From Goekera deserti (GTDB lineage Bacteria; Actinomycetota; Actinomycetes; Mycobacteriales; Geodermatophilaceae): 64,000 nt of DNA. The number at the start of each line of letters is the position of its first letter. Within the stretch, counting starts at the first letter, position 1. Below the pieces are notes generated by a model. It was not told the origin of the DNA. It was given only the letters and a program-made list of their open reading frames with translations, and ran no database searches. The translations under genes were made by a program, and so were the position numbers. Location: positions 1-64,000 of the forward strand of contig NZ_JAAGWK010000009.1 of the NCBI RefSeq assembly GCF_010685995.1. Direction: 5' to 3'. Of this stretch, positions 1-7,555 are shown piece after piece.

Positions 1-1371
1 CGGGACGGCACGCCGGAAGCCGGTCCGACGCTCACCGTCGTGGACGTCGACCGGGCCCTCGATGCACTCGCCACCACCAGCGGGCCGGGCTCGGTCGCCC
101 GCCGGGAGGCCACGCTGGGCGCCCTGCTGGCCGCGGCGACCGGCGACGAGCGGCGCTTCCTGGTGGCGCTGCTGGGCGGCGAGCTGCGGCAGGGCGCGCT
201 GGAGGGGGTCGTGCTCGACGCGGTGGCCACCGCCGCCGGCGTGCCGGCCGCCGCGGTGCGCCGGGCGTTCATGCTCTCCGGCCGGCTCCCGGACACCGCC
301 GTCACCGCGCTCACCGGCGGCACCGCCGCGCTGGACGCCGTGCGGCTCACCGTCGGGCGCCCGGTGCGGCCGATGCTGGCCAGCCCCGGCTCCTCCCTGG
401 ACGCCGCCCTGGCCGACCTGGGCGCCGACGTGACCGTGGAGGCCAAGCTGGACGGCGCCCGGATCCAGGTCCACCGCGACGGCGACGTGGTGCGCGTCTG
501 GACCCGCACCCTGCGCGAGGTGACCGACGGCGTCCCCGAGCTGGTGGACCGGGTGCGCGCGCTGCCCTGCCGCACCGCCGTGCTGGACGGCGAGACCCTC
601 GCCCTGGACGACGACGGCCGCCCGCGGGCCTTCCAGGACACGATGAGCCGCTTCGGCAGCATGCTCCCCGCCGACCCCGACCCAGCGGCGCGGGCCCTGC
701 TGCTCAGCCCGTTCTTCTTCGACCTGCTGCACCTGGACGGCCGCGACCTCCTCGACGAGCCCCTGGCGGTGCGGCTGGACGCCCTCGCCGGGCTGCTCGC
801 CGGCGCGGAGCAGGCGCCGCTGCGGATGCCCGCCGTCCGCCGCCCGGACCCGGAGGCGGCCGCGGCGGTGCTGGCCGGTGCGCTGGCCGCCGGGCACGAG
901 GGCGTGGTGGTCAAGGCCCTGGACGCCCCGTACGCCGCCGGCCGGCGGGGGAAGGCGTGGCAGAAGGTCAAGCCGGTGCACACCCTGGACCTGGTGGTGC
1001 TCGGCGCGGAGTGGGGCTACGGCCGCCGCTCCGGGAAGCTCTCCAACATCCACCTCGGCGCCCGCGACCCGGCCGGCGGCGCACCGGTCATGGTGGGCAA
1101 GACCTTCAAGGGCATGACCGACGAGCTGCTCGACTGGCAGACCGCCACCTTCCCGGCGCTGGCCCGCGAGGAGCCTGGCTGGGGTGTGCTGCTGCGCCCC
1201 GAGGTCGTGGTCGAGATCGCCCTGGACGGGGCGCAGCGCAGCACCCGCTACCCGGGCGGGGTGGCGCTGCGCTTCGCCCGGGTGCTGCGCTACCGCCCGG
1301 ACAAGGACCCCGCCGACGCCGACACGATCGACGCCGTCCGCGCGCTGCTGGGTGGACCCGCCGGGGAGTGA
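1..1371 (+). CDS. ATP-dependent DNA ligase (LigB-like), 5' end outside window
   Basis: Seals nicks in duplex DNA through a lysyl-AMP intermediate, using ATP. The reading frame is open from base 1, with 456 codons visible; an internal GTG at 40 is not the true start, because the frame upstream of it (LTVVDVDRAL) matches the family. The remaining N-terminal DNA-binding part lies before the window. Visible parts are the helical DNA-binding domain, the nucleotidyltransferase motif EAKLDGAR with the adenylated lysine near visible residue 149, the LDGE motif, and a C-terminal OB-fold with the KPVHTLDLVVLGAEWGYG segment. It resembles mycobacterial LigB, an accessory ligase beside the essential NAD-dependent LigA. 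It converges on the VOC gene. Confidence 0.93.
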   Translation, partial: RDGTPEAGPTLTVVDVDRALDALATTSGPGSVARREATLGALLAAATGDERRFLVALLGGELRQGALEGVVLDAVATAAGVPAAAVRRAFMLSGRLPDTAVTALTGGTAALDAVRLTVGRPVRPMLASPGSSLDAALADLGADVTVEAKLDGARIQVHRDGDVVRVWTRTLREVTDGVPELVDRVRALPCRTAVLDGETLALDDDGRPRAFQDTMSRFGSMLPADPDPAARALLLSPFFFDLLHLDGRDLLDEPLAVRLDALAGLLAGAEQAPLRMPAVRRPDPEAAAAVLAGALAAGHEGVVVKALDAPYAAGRRGKAWQKVKPVHTLDLVVLGAEWGYGRRSGKLSNIHLGARDPAGGAPVMVGKTFKGMTDELLDWQTATFPALAREEPGWGVLLRPEVVVEIALDGAQRSTRYPGGVALRFARVLRYRPDKDPADADTIDAVRALLGGPAGE

Positions 1372-1410
1372 GCCGGGCCCGGGTCGGCCGGGCCGTCGGC
1401 AGGGCCCGGC
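1372..1410. terminator. Possible bidirectional terminator hairpin
   Basis: Arms GCCGGGCCC (1372-1380) and GGGCCCGGC (1402-1410) are perfectly complementary around a 21-base G/C-rich centre. It begins on the ligase stop codon and precedes the convergent VOC stop. There is no U tract, which is usual in high-GC actinomycetes, so the assignment rests on position and pairing. Confidence 0.4.
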
Positions 1411-1414
1411 GGGC

Positions 1415-1798
1415 TCAGCGCACGTCGCGCCGCAGCGGGTGGTCGGCGGGCACCTGCACCAGCACGATCGGGACGCCGTCCGGGTCGGCGGTCCACATCT
1501 CCACCAGCCCCCACGGCTCCCGCACCGGCCCGCGGGTGATCGGCACCCCGGCCGCCCGCAGCCGGTCGTGCTCCGCGGCGACGTCCCGGACCTGGATCCA
1601 CAGCGACAGCCCGACCGGGGGCTCGTCCGCCTGGCCGGACACCTCCAGCAGCCCGTTGCCGAGGAAGAACACCACCCCCGGGTGCTCGGGTGGGCCGAAC
1701 TCCCGGCTCACGGCGAGGCCCAGCGTGTCCGCGTAGAAGGCGCGGCTGCGGGCATGGTCGACGGGGCGCAGGAGCAGCCTGCTGCTGAGGACGTCCAC
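1415..1798 (-). CDS. Glyoxalase/bleomycin-resistance (VOC) family protein
   Basis: Single VOC-fold domain of 127 residues, half of the usual paired beta-alpha-beta-beta-beta metal site, so probably a homodimer. The N-terminal segment SRLLLRPVDHARSRAFYADTLGL and the C-terminal EMWTADPDGVPIVLVQVP are typical of the superfamily. The start is taken as the GTG at 1798, since the longer open frame adds fifteen residues that do not look like VOC sequence. The substrate cannot be read from sequence: members include glyoxalases, antibiotic-binding proteins and isomerases. It stands alone between the convergent ligase and the whiB2 promoter region. Confidence 0.8.
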   Translation of the reverse strand: MDVLSSRLLLRPVDHARSRAFYADTLGLAVSREFGPPEHPGVVFFLGNGLLEVSGQADEPPVGLSLWIQVRDVAAEHDRLRAAGVPITRGPVREPWGLVEMWTADPDGVPIVLVQVPADHPLRRDVR

Positions 1799-2011
1799 GC
1801 CGTCATCCTGCCGGTGCCCGGGGCGTGGCGGGTGGGGTCGCACCGGGACACCGGCCGGATCGAAGTCAACGAACCCCCCGGCGCGTCGTCGTCACAACAT
1901 GACCGCGGCACCGGCGTGTCACCGCCGGATCGCGGAACGCGACACACGCCTGGGACGGGTGGGACAGGAGGGGCGGACGGTGCCCGGACCGGCAGTTGAC
2001 CGGAGGTCGAC

Positions 2012-2023
2012 TACACGCGTGTA
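2012..2023. promoter_or_regulatory. Perfect 12-bp palindrome upstream of whiB2
   Basis: TACACGCGTGTA is a perfect palindrome 83-94 bases before the whiB2 start. Its even symmetry does not fit the odd-length BldD consensus, so if it is an operator it is for another dimeric regulator. Function unknown. Confidence 0.35.
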
Positions 2024-2033
2024 ATTCCCTCGA

Positions 2034-2050
2034 TGTCACACACCGTGACA
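2034..2050. promoter_or_regulatory. BldD-like operator overlapping the putative whiB2 -35
   Basis: TGTCAC-ACACC-GTGACA is an inverted repeat. Read from 2036 to 2048 it matches eight of nine specified positions of the Streptomyces BldD consensus TNACNCWGNGTNA; the mismatch is C for G at 2043. It overlaps a possible -35 (GTGACA). In Streptomyces, whiB is a direct BldD target, and a bldD gene with an intact c-di-GMP motif lies at 53860-54393. The consensus is recalled from the literature; binding here is inferred. Confidence 0.5.
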
Positions 2051-2105
2051 GCCCGGCGACCGTTCGTAGACGGGGCCGAGCCGAGACGCAGGGGGACGAA
2101 TCGAC

Positions 2106-2462
2106 ATGGCCGACGTCACGTGGTTGAGCGACTACCGCACCGCCCACACCGCCCAGTACGACGTGCTGGGCCTGGGTGAGGGCCCGAGCGTGGCCTTCGA
2201 CGCCGGCCTGACCGAGAACCTGTTCGGCGCGCTGGACGCCGAGACGTCGAGCTGGCACGAGAAGGCCCTGTGCGCCGAGACCGACCCCGAGGCGTTCTTC
2301 CCGGAGAAGGGCGGCTCGACCCGCGAGGCCAAGAAGATCTGCACCGGCTGCGAGGTCCGCGCCGAGTGCCTCGAGTTCGCCATCGCCAACGACGAGCGCT
2401 TCGGCATCTGGGGCGGCCTGTCCGAGCGCGAGCGCCGCGCGCTGCGCCGCCGCACCGCCTGA
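2106..2462 (+). CDS. whiB2: WhiB-family iron-sulfur regulator, WhiB2/WhmD type
   Basis: Protein of 118 residues with the four-cysteine [4Fe-4S] arrangement C56, C79, C82, C88, then the GIWGG turn (100-104) and a basic C-terminal tail (SERERRALRRRTA) that contacts DNA. The block DPEAFFPEKGGSTREAKKIC and the tail are those of the WhiB2/WhmD subfamily (Streptomyces WhiB), which acts in septation with sigma factor and WhiA partners. The start ATG follows the ribosome site AGGGGGA by eight bases. The upstream region carries a BldD-like box. The stop lies ten bases from the convergent hypothetical gene. Confidence 0.93.
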   Translation: MADVTWLSDYRTAHTAQYDVLGLGEGPSVAFDAGLTENLFGALDAETSSWHEKALCAETDPEAFFPEKGGSTREAKKICTGCEVRAECLEFAIANDERFGIWGGLSERERRALRRRTA

Positions 2463-2472
2463 CCGCACCTGC

Positions 2473-2745
2473 TCAGCCGCCCGCGGGCACCTGGACCGTG
2501 GTGGTGACCCGCACGACCCCCGGCGCCGGCGGCACGGACCCGAAGCCGAAGGTCACCGGCGGCCGCACCGGCGCCACCGCGCCGAGCGGCTCGCCCTCCC
2601 AGGTGGCGTCGACCCGGACGACCGCGTGCAGGTCCTGGACGCCGTACCACTCCGTGCGCCCGTGGCCCGCCGACCCCCGGGTGCGCAGCCCGGTGAGCAC
2701 CCGGGCCGGGACGTCCAGCAGCCCCACCCCCGCCATGATGGCCAT
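2473..2745 (-). CDS. Hypothetical protein (90 aa), start inside a dispersed repeat
   Basis: Not assigned to a family. Codon use is strongly G/C-ending throughout, as in real genes here, and the C-terminal half reads as a beta-rich segment (DLHAVVRVDATWEG ... VTFGFGSVPPAPGVVRVTTTVQV). No signal peptide or membrane segment is obvious. The first codons (MAIMAG) lie inside the palindromic repeat at 2731-2775, so the original 5' end may have been replaced by the repeat and this may be a remnant. An ATG four codons in is an alternative start. Confidence 0.45.
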   Translation of the reverse strand: MAIMAGVGLLDVPARVLTGLRTRGSAGHGRTEWYGVQDLHAVVRVDATWEGEPLGAVAPVRPPVTFGFGSVPPAPGVVRVTTTVQVPAGG

Positions 2746-2799
2746 TGTGGCGGCGCCACGATGGCCATGATGGCGGCGCGTTCGTGTCGGTACTGGCGG
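2731..2799. repeat. Dispersed palindromic intergenic repeat, copy 1
   Basis: A near-perfect 45-base inverted repeat has arms 2731-2752 and 2754-2775 with two mismatches in 22. Within it GATGGCCAT recurs at 2737 and 2760, 23 bases apart. The right part, 2760-2799 (GATGGCCAT, TGGCGG, then CGTTCGTGTCG and CTGGCG), matches the reverse complement of 36449-36488 at about 33 of 40 positions. It lies between the frameshifted SDR gene and the hypothetical gene at 2473. Confidence 0.7.
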
Positions 2800-2842
2800 C
2801 GGGCGGGATCACGAGGCCGCCCGGCTGCGGCGGACCGGTGGT

Positions 2843-3596
2843 TCAGAGCCCCCCGGCGACACGGAGGACCGCGCCGGTGCAGTAGGACGCCTCCGGGCCG
2901 AGCAGCCAGGTGATGGCCGGGGCGATCTCGCCCGGCTCGCCCGGCCGACCCATCGGCACCCGGCCGGCCACCCGGTCCAGCCGGTCGGGGTCGCCCGCCG
3001 CGGCGTGGATGCCGGTGCGCACCAGGCCCGGCGCGACCGCGTTCACCCGGACGCCGTCGCCGGCCAGCCTCCTTCGCCAGGCCGACGACGAGGGCGTCGA
3101 CACCGGCCTTCGCCGCGGCGTAGTGCACGTACTCGTGCGGTGCGCCGAGCGTGGCGGCGCCGGAGGAGACGGCGACGATCGCCCCGCCCGGCCCGCCGCG
3201 GCTGCGGCTCATCACCTGGGCCGCCCGCCGCGCGCACAGCACCACCCCCAGCAGGTCGACGTCCAGCACCCTGCGGACGACGTCGACCGGGGTGTCGGCC
3301 AGGTCGCCCACGTGCGCGGTGAGCCCGGCGTTGGCCACCAGCCCGGTCACCGGGCCCAGCTCGGTCGCGGCGGCGAACAGCGCGTCGACGTCGTCGGGGT
3401 CGCTGACGTCGGCCCGCACGGCCAGCGCGCGACCACCGGCAGCGACCACCTGTGCGACGACGCCGTCCGCGGCGGCGTGGTCGGTCCGGTAGCCCACCGC
3501 CACGTCGTGGCCGGCACGCGCCAGGTGGACGGCGGTGGCGGCGCCGATCCCCCGGCTCCCGCCGGTGACGACGGTGACCGGGCGGTGTGCGGGCAT
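2843..3596 (-). pseudogene. SDR-family oxidoreductase, frameshifted
   Basis: Classical short-chain dehydrogenase of the FabG type: dinucleotide motif TGGSRGIG near the N-terminus, VANAG, the catalytic SSG and Y-A-A-A-K, then VRVNAVAPG and the C-terminal PEASYCTGAVLRVAGG. Together the pieces make a normal 250-residue protein, but they lie in two frames. One extra G in AAGGAGGCTGG (3064-3074, the doubled G at 3068-3069) shifts the frame between GLAKE and LAGDGVRVNAV. Either the gene is newly inactivated or there is a single-base sequence error. The start is the ATG at 3596. NADPH is the likely cofactor; the substrate is unknown. Confidence 0.85.
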
Positions 3597-3733
3597 GCCT
3601 GCATCCTGGCGGTGCCCGGGGCGCACCAGCCACCCCGGAGGCCGCACCGCACCGGCCACCCCGCCCGCGCCGGCGCCGCATCGGCCACACCGGCGACCCG
3701 CACCGGCCACCCCGGCGGCCCTACGCTGCGTTC

Positions 3734-4276
3734 GTGCGCCCACCCCCGACCCGAGCGCTGGCCACGCTCGCCGCGCTGGCGTGCCTGACCGGCTGCGGTG
3801 ATGCCGCGGCGGAGCCGACGGCGCTGGGCGAGCTGGTGCCGGCCGCCGAGCGACTGGACGCCCCCGACCTGGCCGGCGAGCTGCTCGGCGGCGGCGAGCT
3901 GGACCCGGCGTCGCTGTCCGGGCGGGTCACCGTGCTCACCTTCTGGGGCAGCTGGTGCGCGCCCTGCCGGGTCGAGATGCCGGCGATCGACCGGGTGGCC
4001 GAGGACCTCGCCCCGACCGGGGTCAGCGTGCTGGGCGTCAACGTGCAGGACCCGGAGCGGGCAGCGATGGCGTTCGTGGCCGAGCAGGACATCGGCTTCC
4101 CCTCGGTCGCCGACCCGCGGGGCGAGGTGTCGGTGGCCTTCGCCGCGTTCCCGATCAGCAAGCCGCCGTCGACGGTGCTGATCGACGCCGAGGGCCGGGT
4201 GGCCGCCGTCTACGCGCAGGCGACCACCGAGGAGCAGCTGCGCCGGGCCCTCGGCGACCTGCTCGCCGAGGGCTGA
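3734..4276 (+). CDS. TlpA/ResA-like thioredoxin-fold lipoprotein
   Basis: A 180-residue exported thiol-disulfide protein. The GTG start at 3734 gives a short signal peptide with lipobox LTGC (Cys21), so the mature protein is probably membrane-anchored outside. The redox motif W74-C75-A-P-C78 sits in LTFWGSWCAPCRVEMP, and the cis-proline region is KPPSTVLID. This arrangement is that of ResA/TlpA/CcdX reductases serving extracytoplasmic disulfides, for example in cytochrome c maturation, although no cytochrome gene is nearby. It converges on the PucR regulator. Confidence 0.88.
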   Translation: MRPPPTRALATLAALACLTGCGDAAAEPTALGELVPAAERLDAPDLAGELLGGGELDPASLSGRVTVLTFWGSWCAPCRVEMPAIDRVAEDLAPTGVSVLGVNVQDPERAAMAFVAEQDIGFPSVADPRGEVSVAFAAFPISKPPSTVLIDAEGRVAAVYAQATTEEQLRRALGDLLAEG

Positions 4277-4298
4277 GCCACCGGCCGGCCGGGCCCGC

Positions 4299-6248
4299 TC
4301 AGACCAGCGCGTCCAGCCCGTCGTCCACGGTGACCGGCGGGGCCAGCGCTGCCGGCGGGCGGACCGGCTGGTCCAGCCCGCGCATGCGGGCCGCGTGCAG
4401 TGCCAGCAGCAGGTTCAGCCGCAGCGTCGGGTCGGAGGTGAACGGCCCGAGCAGCCGCTCGAGCTTGCCGATCCGGTAGCGCATCGTGTTGTAGTGGAAG
4501 TGCAGCCGGCGGGCCGACTCGGCCACGTTGAGGTTGGTCTCCAGCAGGACCCGCAGCGTGTCGCGCAGGTCGGCCGAGTCCGGGTCGCTGGCGTCGGCCA
4601 GCGGGCCCAGCACCTCGTCGACGTAGGAGCGCAGCTCGCTGGAGTCCGGGATCAGCGACAGCAGCCGGAACACCCCGAGCTGGTCGAAGTGCGTGACCGC
4701 CTGCCCGCCGTAGATCTCCTGACCGACGACCAGGGCACGCTGCGCCTGCTGGTGGGCGTCGCCCAGCCCGGACAGCGAGGTGGCGGTGCGGCCGATCCCG
4801 GTGCCCAGCACCCGGCCCAGCCGGCGCAGCCGGGCGTTGACCCGGGAGCTCACCGCGGTGACCAGGGCGGTGACCTCGTCGGCGGTGCGGCCGTCCAGCG
4901 GCAGCACGGTGACGATCTCGGTGGCGAGCCCCGCGACCGCGGCGCCGGCGACCTCGCTCTCGACGGCCGACCGCCAGCCGTCGGCCAGCCGGTCGAGCAC
5001 GTCCAGCGCGCGGGTCGGGTCGGCGCTCGCCTCCACCACGGTCTCGGTGGCGGTGACCAGGACGACGACCGGCCCGTCCAGGCGCCAGCCGAAGCTGCGG
5101 GTGTAGGCCAGCGTGCGCTCGGTGTGCCCGACCGCGCCGCCGACCAGCCGGCGGACCAGGTCGCCCTGGAAGCGCAACTCGACCGAGTGCACGGCCTGGT
5201 GCCGGATCTCCGAGAGCGCGGCGATGACGGCGGCGCGCTCCAGCACGGTGCCGGCGCCGACCAGCATCGGCCCGGTGCGGTGCACCGCGACCAGCCAGCC
5301 GTGCCGCTGGTCACCGGCCATCACCGGCGCCACGGCGTACTCCCCCACCCCGCCGGGCAGCTCGTGGTGCCCGGGCACCAGCAGGATGCCGTCGGCCGGG
5401 GACAGGTCGGCCTGGGCGAGCACCGCAGCCGGGGTGACCACGCTCTGGTCGGCGCGCACCTCCGACAGCCGGCGGGAGGGCCCCATGTCGGCGTAGGCGT
5501 CGTCCGCGGCGGCGTCCAGCAGCCACAGCCAGTCGCGGATCTCGGTGACGTCGGCCTCCGGGCCGGCGCTGGCCATGATCTCCCGGTCCGGGCCCAGCCC
5601 GAGCACGGCGGCGCCGTCCAGGAAGTTGGCCGCCCGGCCGACGACCTCGGCCAGCCCGCCGCCGGTGAGGGCCACGTCCATGAAGTCGTCGTGCATGCGG
5701 GAGGACAGCGACAGCGCCCGGGTCTGCTTGGCGACGATGCCGCCCAGCACCCCGGCCACCACCTCGTCGAGCCGGGCCGAGGGGGCCAGTGCGAGCACCG
5801 GGAAGTCACGGCGGTCGGCCTCGTCCAGCAGGGCCTGGGGCACGACGGAGGTCGTCGGGCTCTCCCGGTAGGCCAGCGCCGCGGAGCCGCTGCGGTCCAG
5901 CCGCTCGACCAGCGCCGCGCACTGGGCGGCGTCGGCCGGGGGCAGCCGCGCACCGAGCACGACCAGCACGTCCGGGCCCGCACCGGCGAGCGGGTCCGAC
6001 GGGTCGTCCAGCACGACCGACCGCACCACGCGCAGGGCACCGTCGTCACCGGCGGCCAGGTGGCTGCCGGCCAGCGCATCCAGGCGCATGACCTCGGTCA
6101 GGGTCAGGCCCATGCTCGTCTGGGCTGCCGTCCGGTCGGCCGGCGGCAGCTGGGACAGCACCGGCAGCGACCTGGGTCCGGCGGTCCGGAACGCACCCAA
6201 CCGGTCGCCCTCTGCTGCCACTGTCATTCGTTCGACACGCTCAGTCAC
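4299..6248 (-). CDS. PucR-family transcriptional regulator
   Basis: A 649-residue regulator with an N-terminal PucR/purine-catabolism domain (from MGLTLTEVMRLDAL), a central GAF-like/GGDEF-like region and the C-terminal PucR helix-turn-helix (LRVLLETNLNVAESARRLHFHYNTMRYRIGKLERLLG). The GTG at 6248 is preferred because AGGGGGA lies five bases upstream; the frame is open further but without family similarity. The family controls use of purines and other nitrogen-rich or aromatic compounds. It is divergent from the DUF2877 gene (267-base gap), which is the most likely target. Confidence 0.88.
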   Translation of the reverse strand: MTERVERMTVAAEGDRLGAFRTAGPRSLPVLSQLPPADRTAAQTSMGLTLTEVMRLDALAGSHLAAGDDGALRVVRSVVLDDPSDPLAGAGPDVLVVLGARLPPADAAQCAALVERLDRSGSAALAYRESPTTSVVPQALLDEADRRDFPVLALAPSARLDEVVAGVLGGIVAKQTRALSLSSRMHDDFMDVALTGGGLAEVVGRAANFLDGAAVLGLGPDREIMASAGPEADVTEIRDWLWLLDAAADDAYADMGPSRRLSEVRADQSVVTPAAVLAQADLSPADGILLVPGHHELPGGVGEYAVAPVMAGDQRHGWLVAVHRTGPMLVGAGTVLERAAVIAALSEIRHQAVHSVELRFQGDLVRRLVGGAVGHTERTLAYTRSFGWRLDGPVVVLVTATETVVEASADPTRALDVLDRLADGWRSAVESEVAGAAVAGLATEIVTVLPLDGRTADEVTALVTAVSSRVNARLRRLGRVLGTGIGRTATSLSGLGDAHQQAQRALVVGQEIYGGQAVTHFDQLGVFRLLSLIPDSSELRSYVDEVLGPLADASDPDSADLRDTLRVLLETNLNVAESARRLHFHYNTMRYRIGKLERLLGPFTSDPTLRLNLLLALHAARMRGLDQPVRPPAALAPPVTVDDGLDALV

Positions 6249-6515
6249 GACTGTCCCCCTACGCCGAGCTTCGGCGACCGGAACATACCTGATCCTGTCA
6301 GAGATGCCCGGGCCACGGCGTCCATGATTGTGCACTTCCGCCATACGCGGCAGCACGACGCGCCGCCTAGGTTCGGGTCGGCCCGTTCATCGCACGCCCG
6401 GATGGTAGGCGGTCGCCGTCGCACGGTGGGAACACTCCCACCGCCCACCCGGTGTGGGCCGACAGCGGCCTCGGAGCCCCAGCCCGGCGGCTCGTGAACC
6501 CCAGGAGGCGCCCGC

Positions 6516-7508
6516 ATGCCCACCATCGACGACCGCACTGCCCCGGCGACCGGTGCCGTCCGCGGACGGGCGGCACGTGCAGGTGTACCAACGATCCCGC
6601 TGCCGCGCGACTCGGCGCGCGCCACCGTCGCCACCTCGGCCCGCAGCCGCGCCGGCGCGACGGTCCCGGCAGCCGCCAGCACCGGGGTCGCCGACCTGCT
6701 GCGCGGCCCGGTCCGCCCGGCGCGCGTGCTGCTGTCCGTGCCCGCCGCGGTCTACCTCGAGGTGCGCACCGACCGCGGCCCCGACGTCGTCGGCGTGCTC
6801 ACCAGTGACGCCGCCCGGCTGCCGCTGGCCTGCGTGCTCTCCCGCCCGTCCAACGGCCGCGCCCTGGTGTCGGTGCCCAGCGGCTCCCCCGCCCAGGTCG
6901 GTGCCGGCCGGATCGTCGTGGGCGACCTGGTGGTCAGCGCCGCCGCGTGGTGGGACCCGCGGCCCCGGCTGCCCAGCGCCCGCCCGGCCCTGCTGCCGGA
7001 GGGCGTGCGGGAGCTGCGCGGGGCGCTGTACGGCGACCCGGTCATGCCCAGCTCCTTCGCCCTGGCCGGCCTGCCCGCCGGCCCCAGCGGCCCGCTGGCG
7101 GCGCTGCGCGGCGCCGTCCGCCGGGCCGACCTGGACGCCGCCCTGCGCACCGCGATCCGGCTGGTCGGGCTGGGCCCCGGGCTCACCCCGGCCGGGGACG
7201 ACGTGCTCGCCGGCATCGTGGCCGGCCTGGTGCTGCTCGGGCACCCGGACGCCGAGCGGTTCGGTGCCGGGGTGCACGCGCTGGCCACCGGGCGCACCAC
7301 CGAGCTGTCCCGCTCGCTGCTCCGCCACGCGTCCGCCGGACGGGTCAGCGGCGAGTTCGCCGCAGTCGTGCGCGCGCTGGTCGGTGACGGTGCGCTGGCA
7401 CCGGCCCTGCGCACGCTGCTGGCCACCGGGTCGACCAGCGGCCGGGCCCTGGCGCTCGGCCTGGCCACCGCGATCGACTTCTCCGAGCGCGGCGCCCGCG
7501 CCCGCTGA
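6516..7508 (+). CDS. DUF2877 domain protein (AllH-like)
   Basis: A 330-residue protein with the family signature GLGPGLTPAGDD around residues 217-228 followed by a hydrophobic helix. DUF2877 proteins include AllH of the oxamate carbamoyltransferase complex of allantoin degradation, where AllF and AllG are also needed. Neither partner is present here, so the reaction is unknown. The ATG follows CCAGGAGG by seven bases. Its divergent position next to a PucR regulator fits a role in nitrogen-compound breakdown. It ends at a strong terminator. Confidence 0.78.
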   Translation: MPTIDDRTAPATGAVRGRAARAGVPTIPLPRDSARATVATSARSRAGATVPAAASTGVADLLRGPVRPARVLLSVPAAVYLEVRTDRGPDVVGVLTSDAARLPLACVLSRPSNGRALVSVPSGSPAQVGAGRIVVGDLVVSAAAWWDPRPRLPSARPALLPEGVRELRGALYGDPVMPSSFALAGLPAGPSGPLAALRGAVRRADLDAALRTAIRLVGLGPGLTPAGDDVLAGIVAGLVLLGHPDAERFGAGVHALATGRTTELSRSLLRHASAGRVSGEFAAVVRALVGDGALAPALRTLLATGSTSGRALALGLATAIDFSERGARAR

Positions 7509-7515
7509 GAGCCAC

Positions 7516-7547
7516 CGGTCCCGGCCCCCGCACGGGGGCCGGGACCG
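7516..7547. terminator. Bidirectional terminator, 14-bp perfect stem
   Basis: CGGTCCCGGCCCCC (7516-7529) pairs perfectly with 7534-7547 around the loop GCAC. It lies between the convergent DUF2877 and FAH-family genes. Confidence 0.8.
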
Positions 7548-7555
7548 ATCGCGGG

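Larger units (their letters stand above)
1799..2105. other. Gene-free region (307 bp) upstream of whiB2
   Basis: No credible reading frame. It carries the whiB2 control region: a perfect 12-bp palindrome (2012-2023), a 6+5+6 inverted repeat matching the BldD consensus (2034-2050), and a possible promoter with GTGACA at 2045-2050 and TAGACG at 2067-2072, 16 bases apart. The left part up to about 2000 shows nothing recognisable. Confidence 0.6.

Noticed and set aside
2012-2023. BldD site at the 12-bp palindrome
   Set aside because: Its even symmetry and lack of the TNAC/GTNA half-site spacing do not fit the BldD consensus; the site at 2034-2050 does.
3060-3080. Programmed frameshift in the SDR gene
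   Set aside because: No slippery heptamer or downstream structure was seen; a simple one-base insertion explains the data.
4395-6497. Very long open frame (700 codons) opposite the PucR gene
   Set aside because: Antisense shadow of a G/C-ending gene; its amino acid composition is artefactual and no domain is recognisable.
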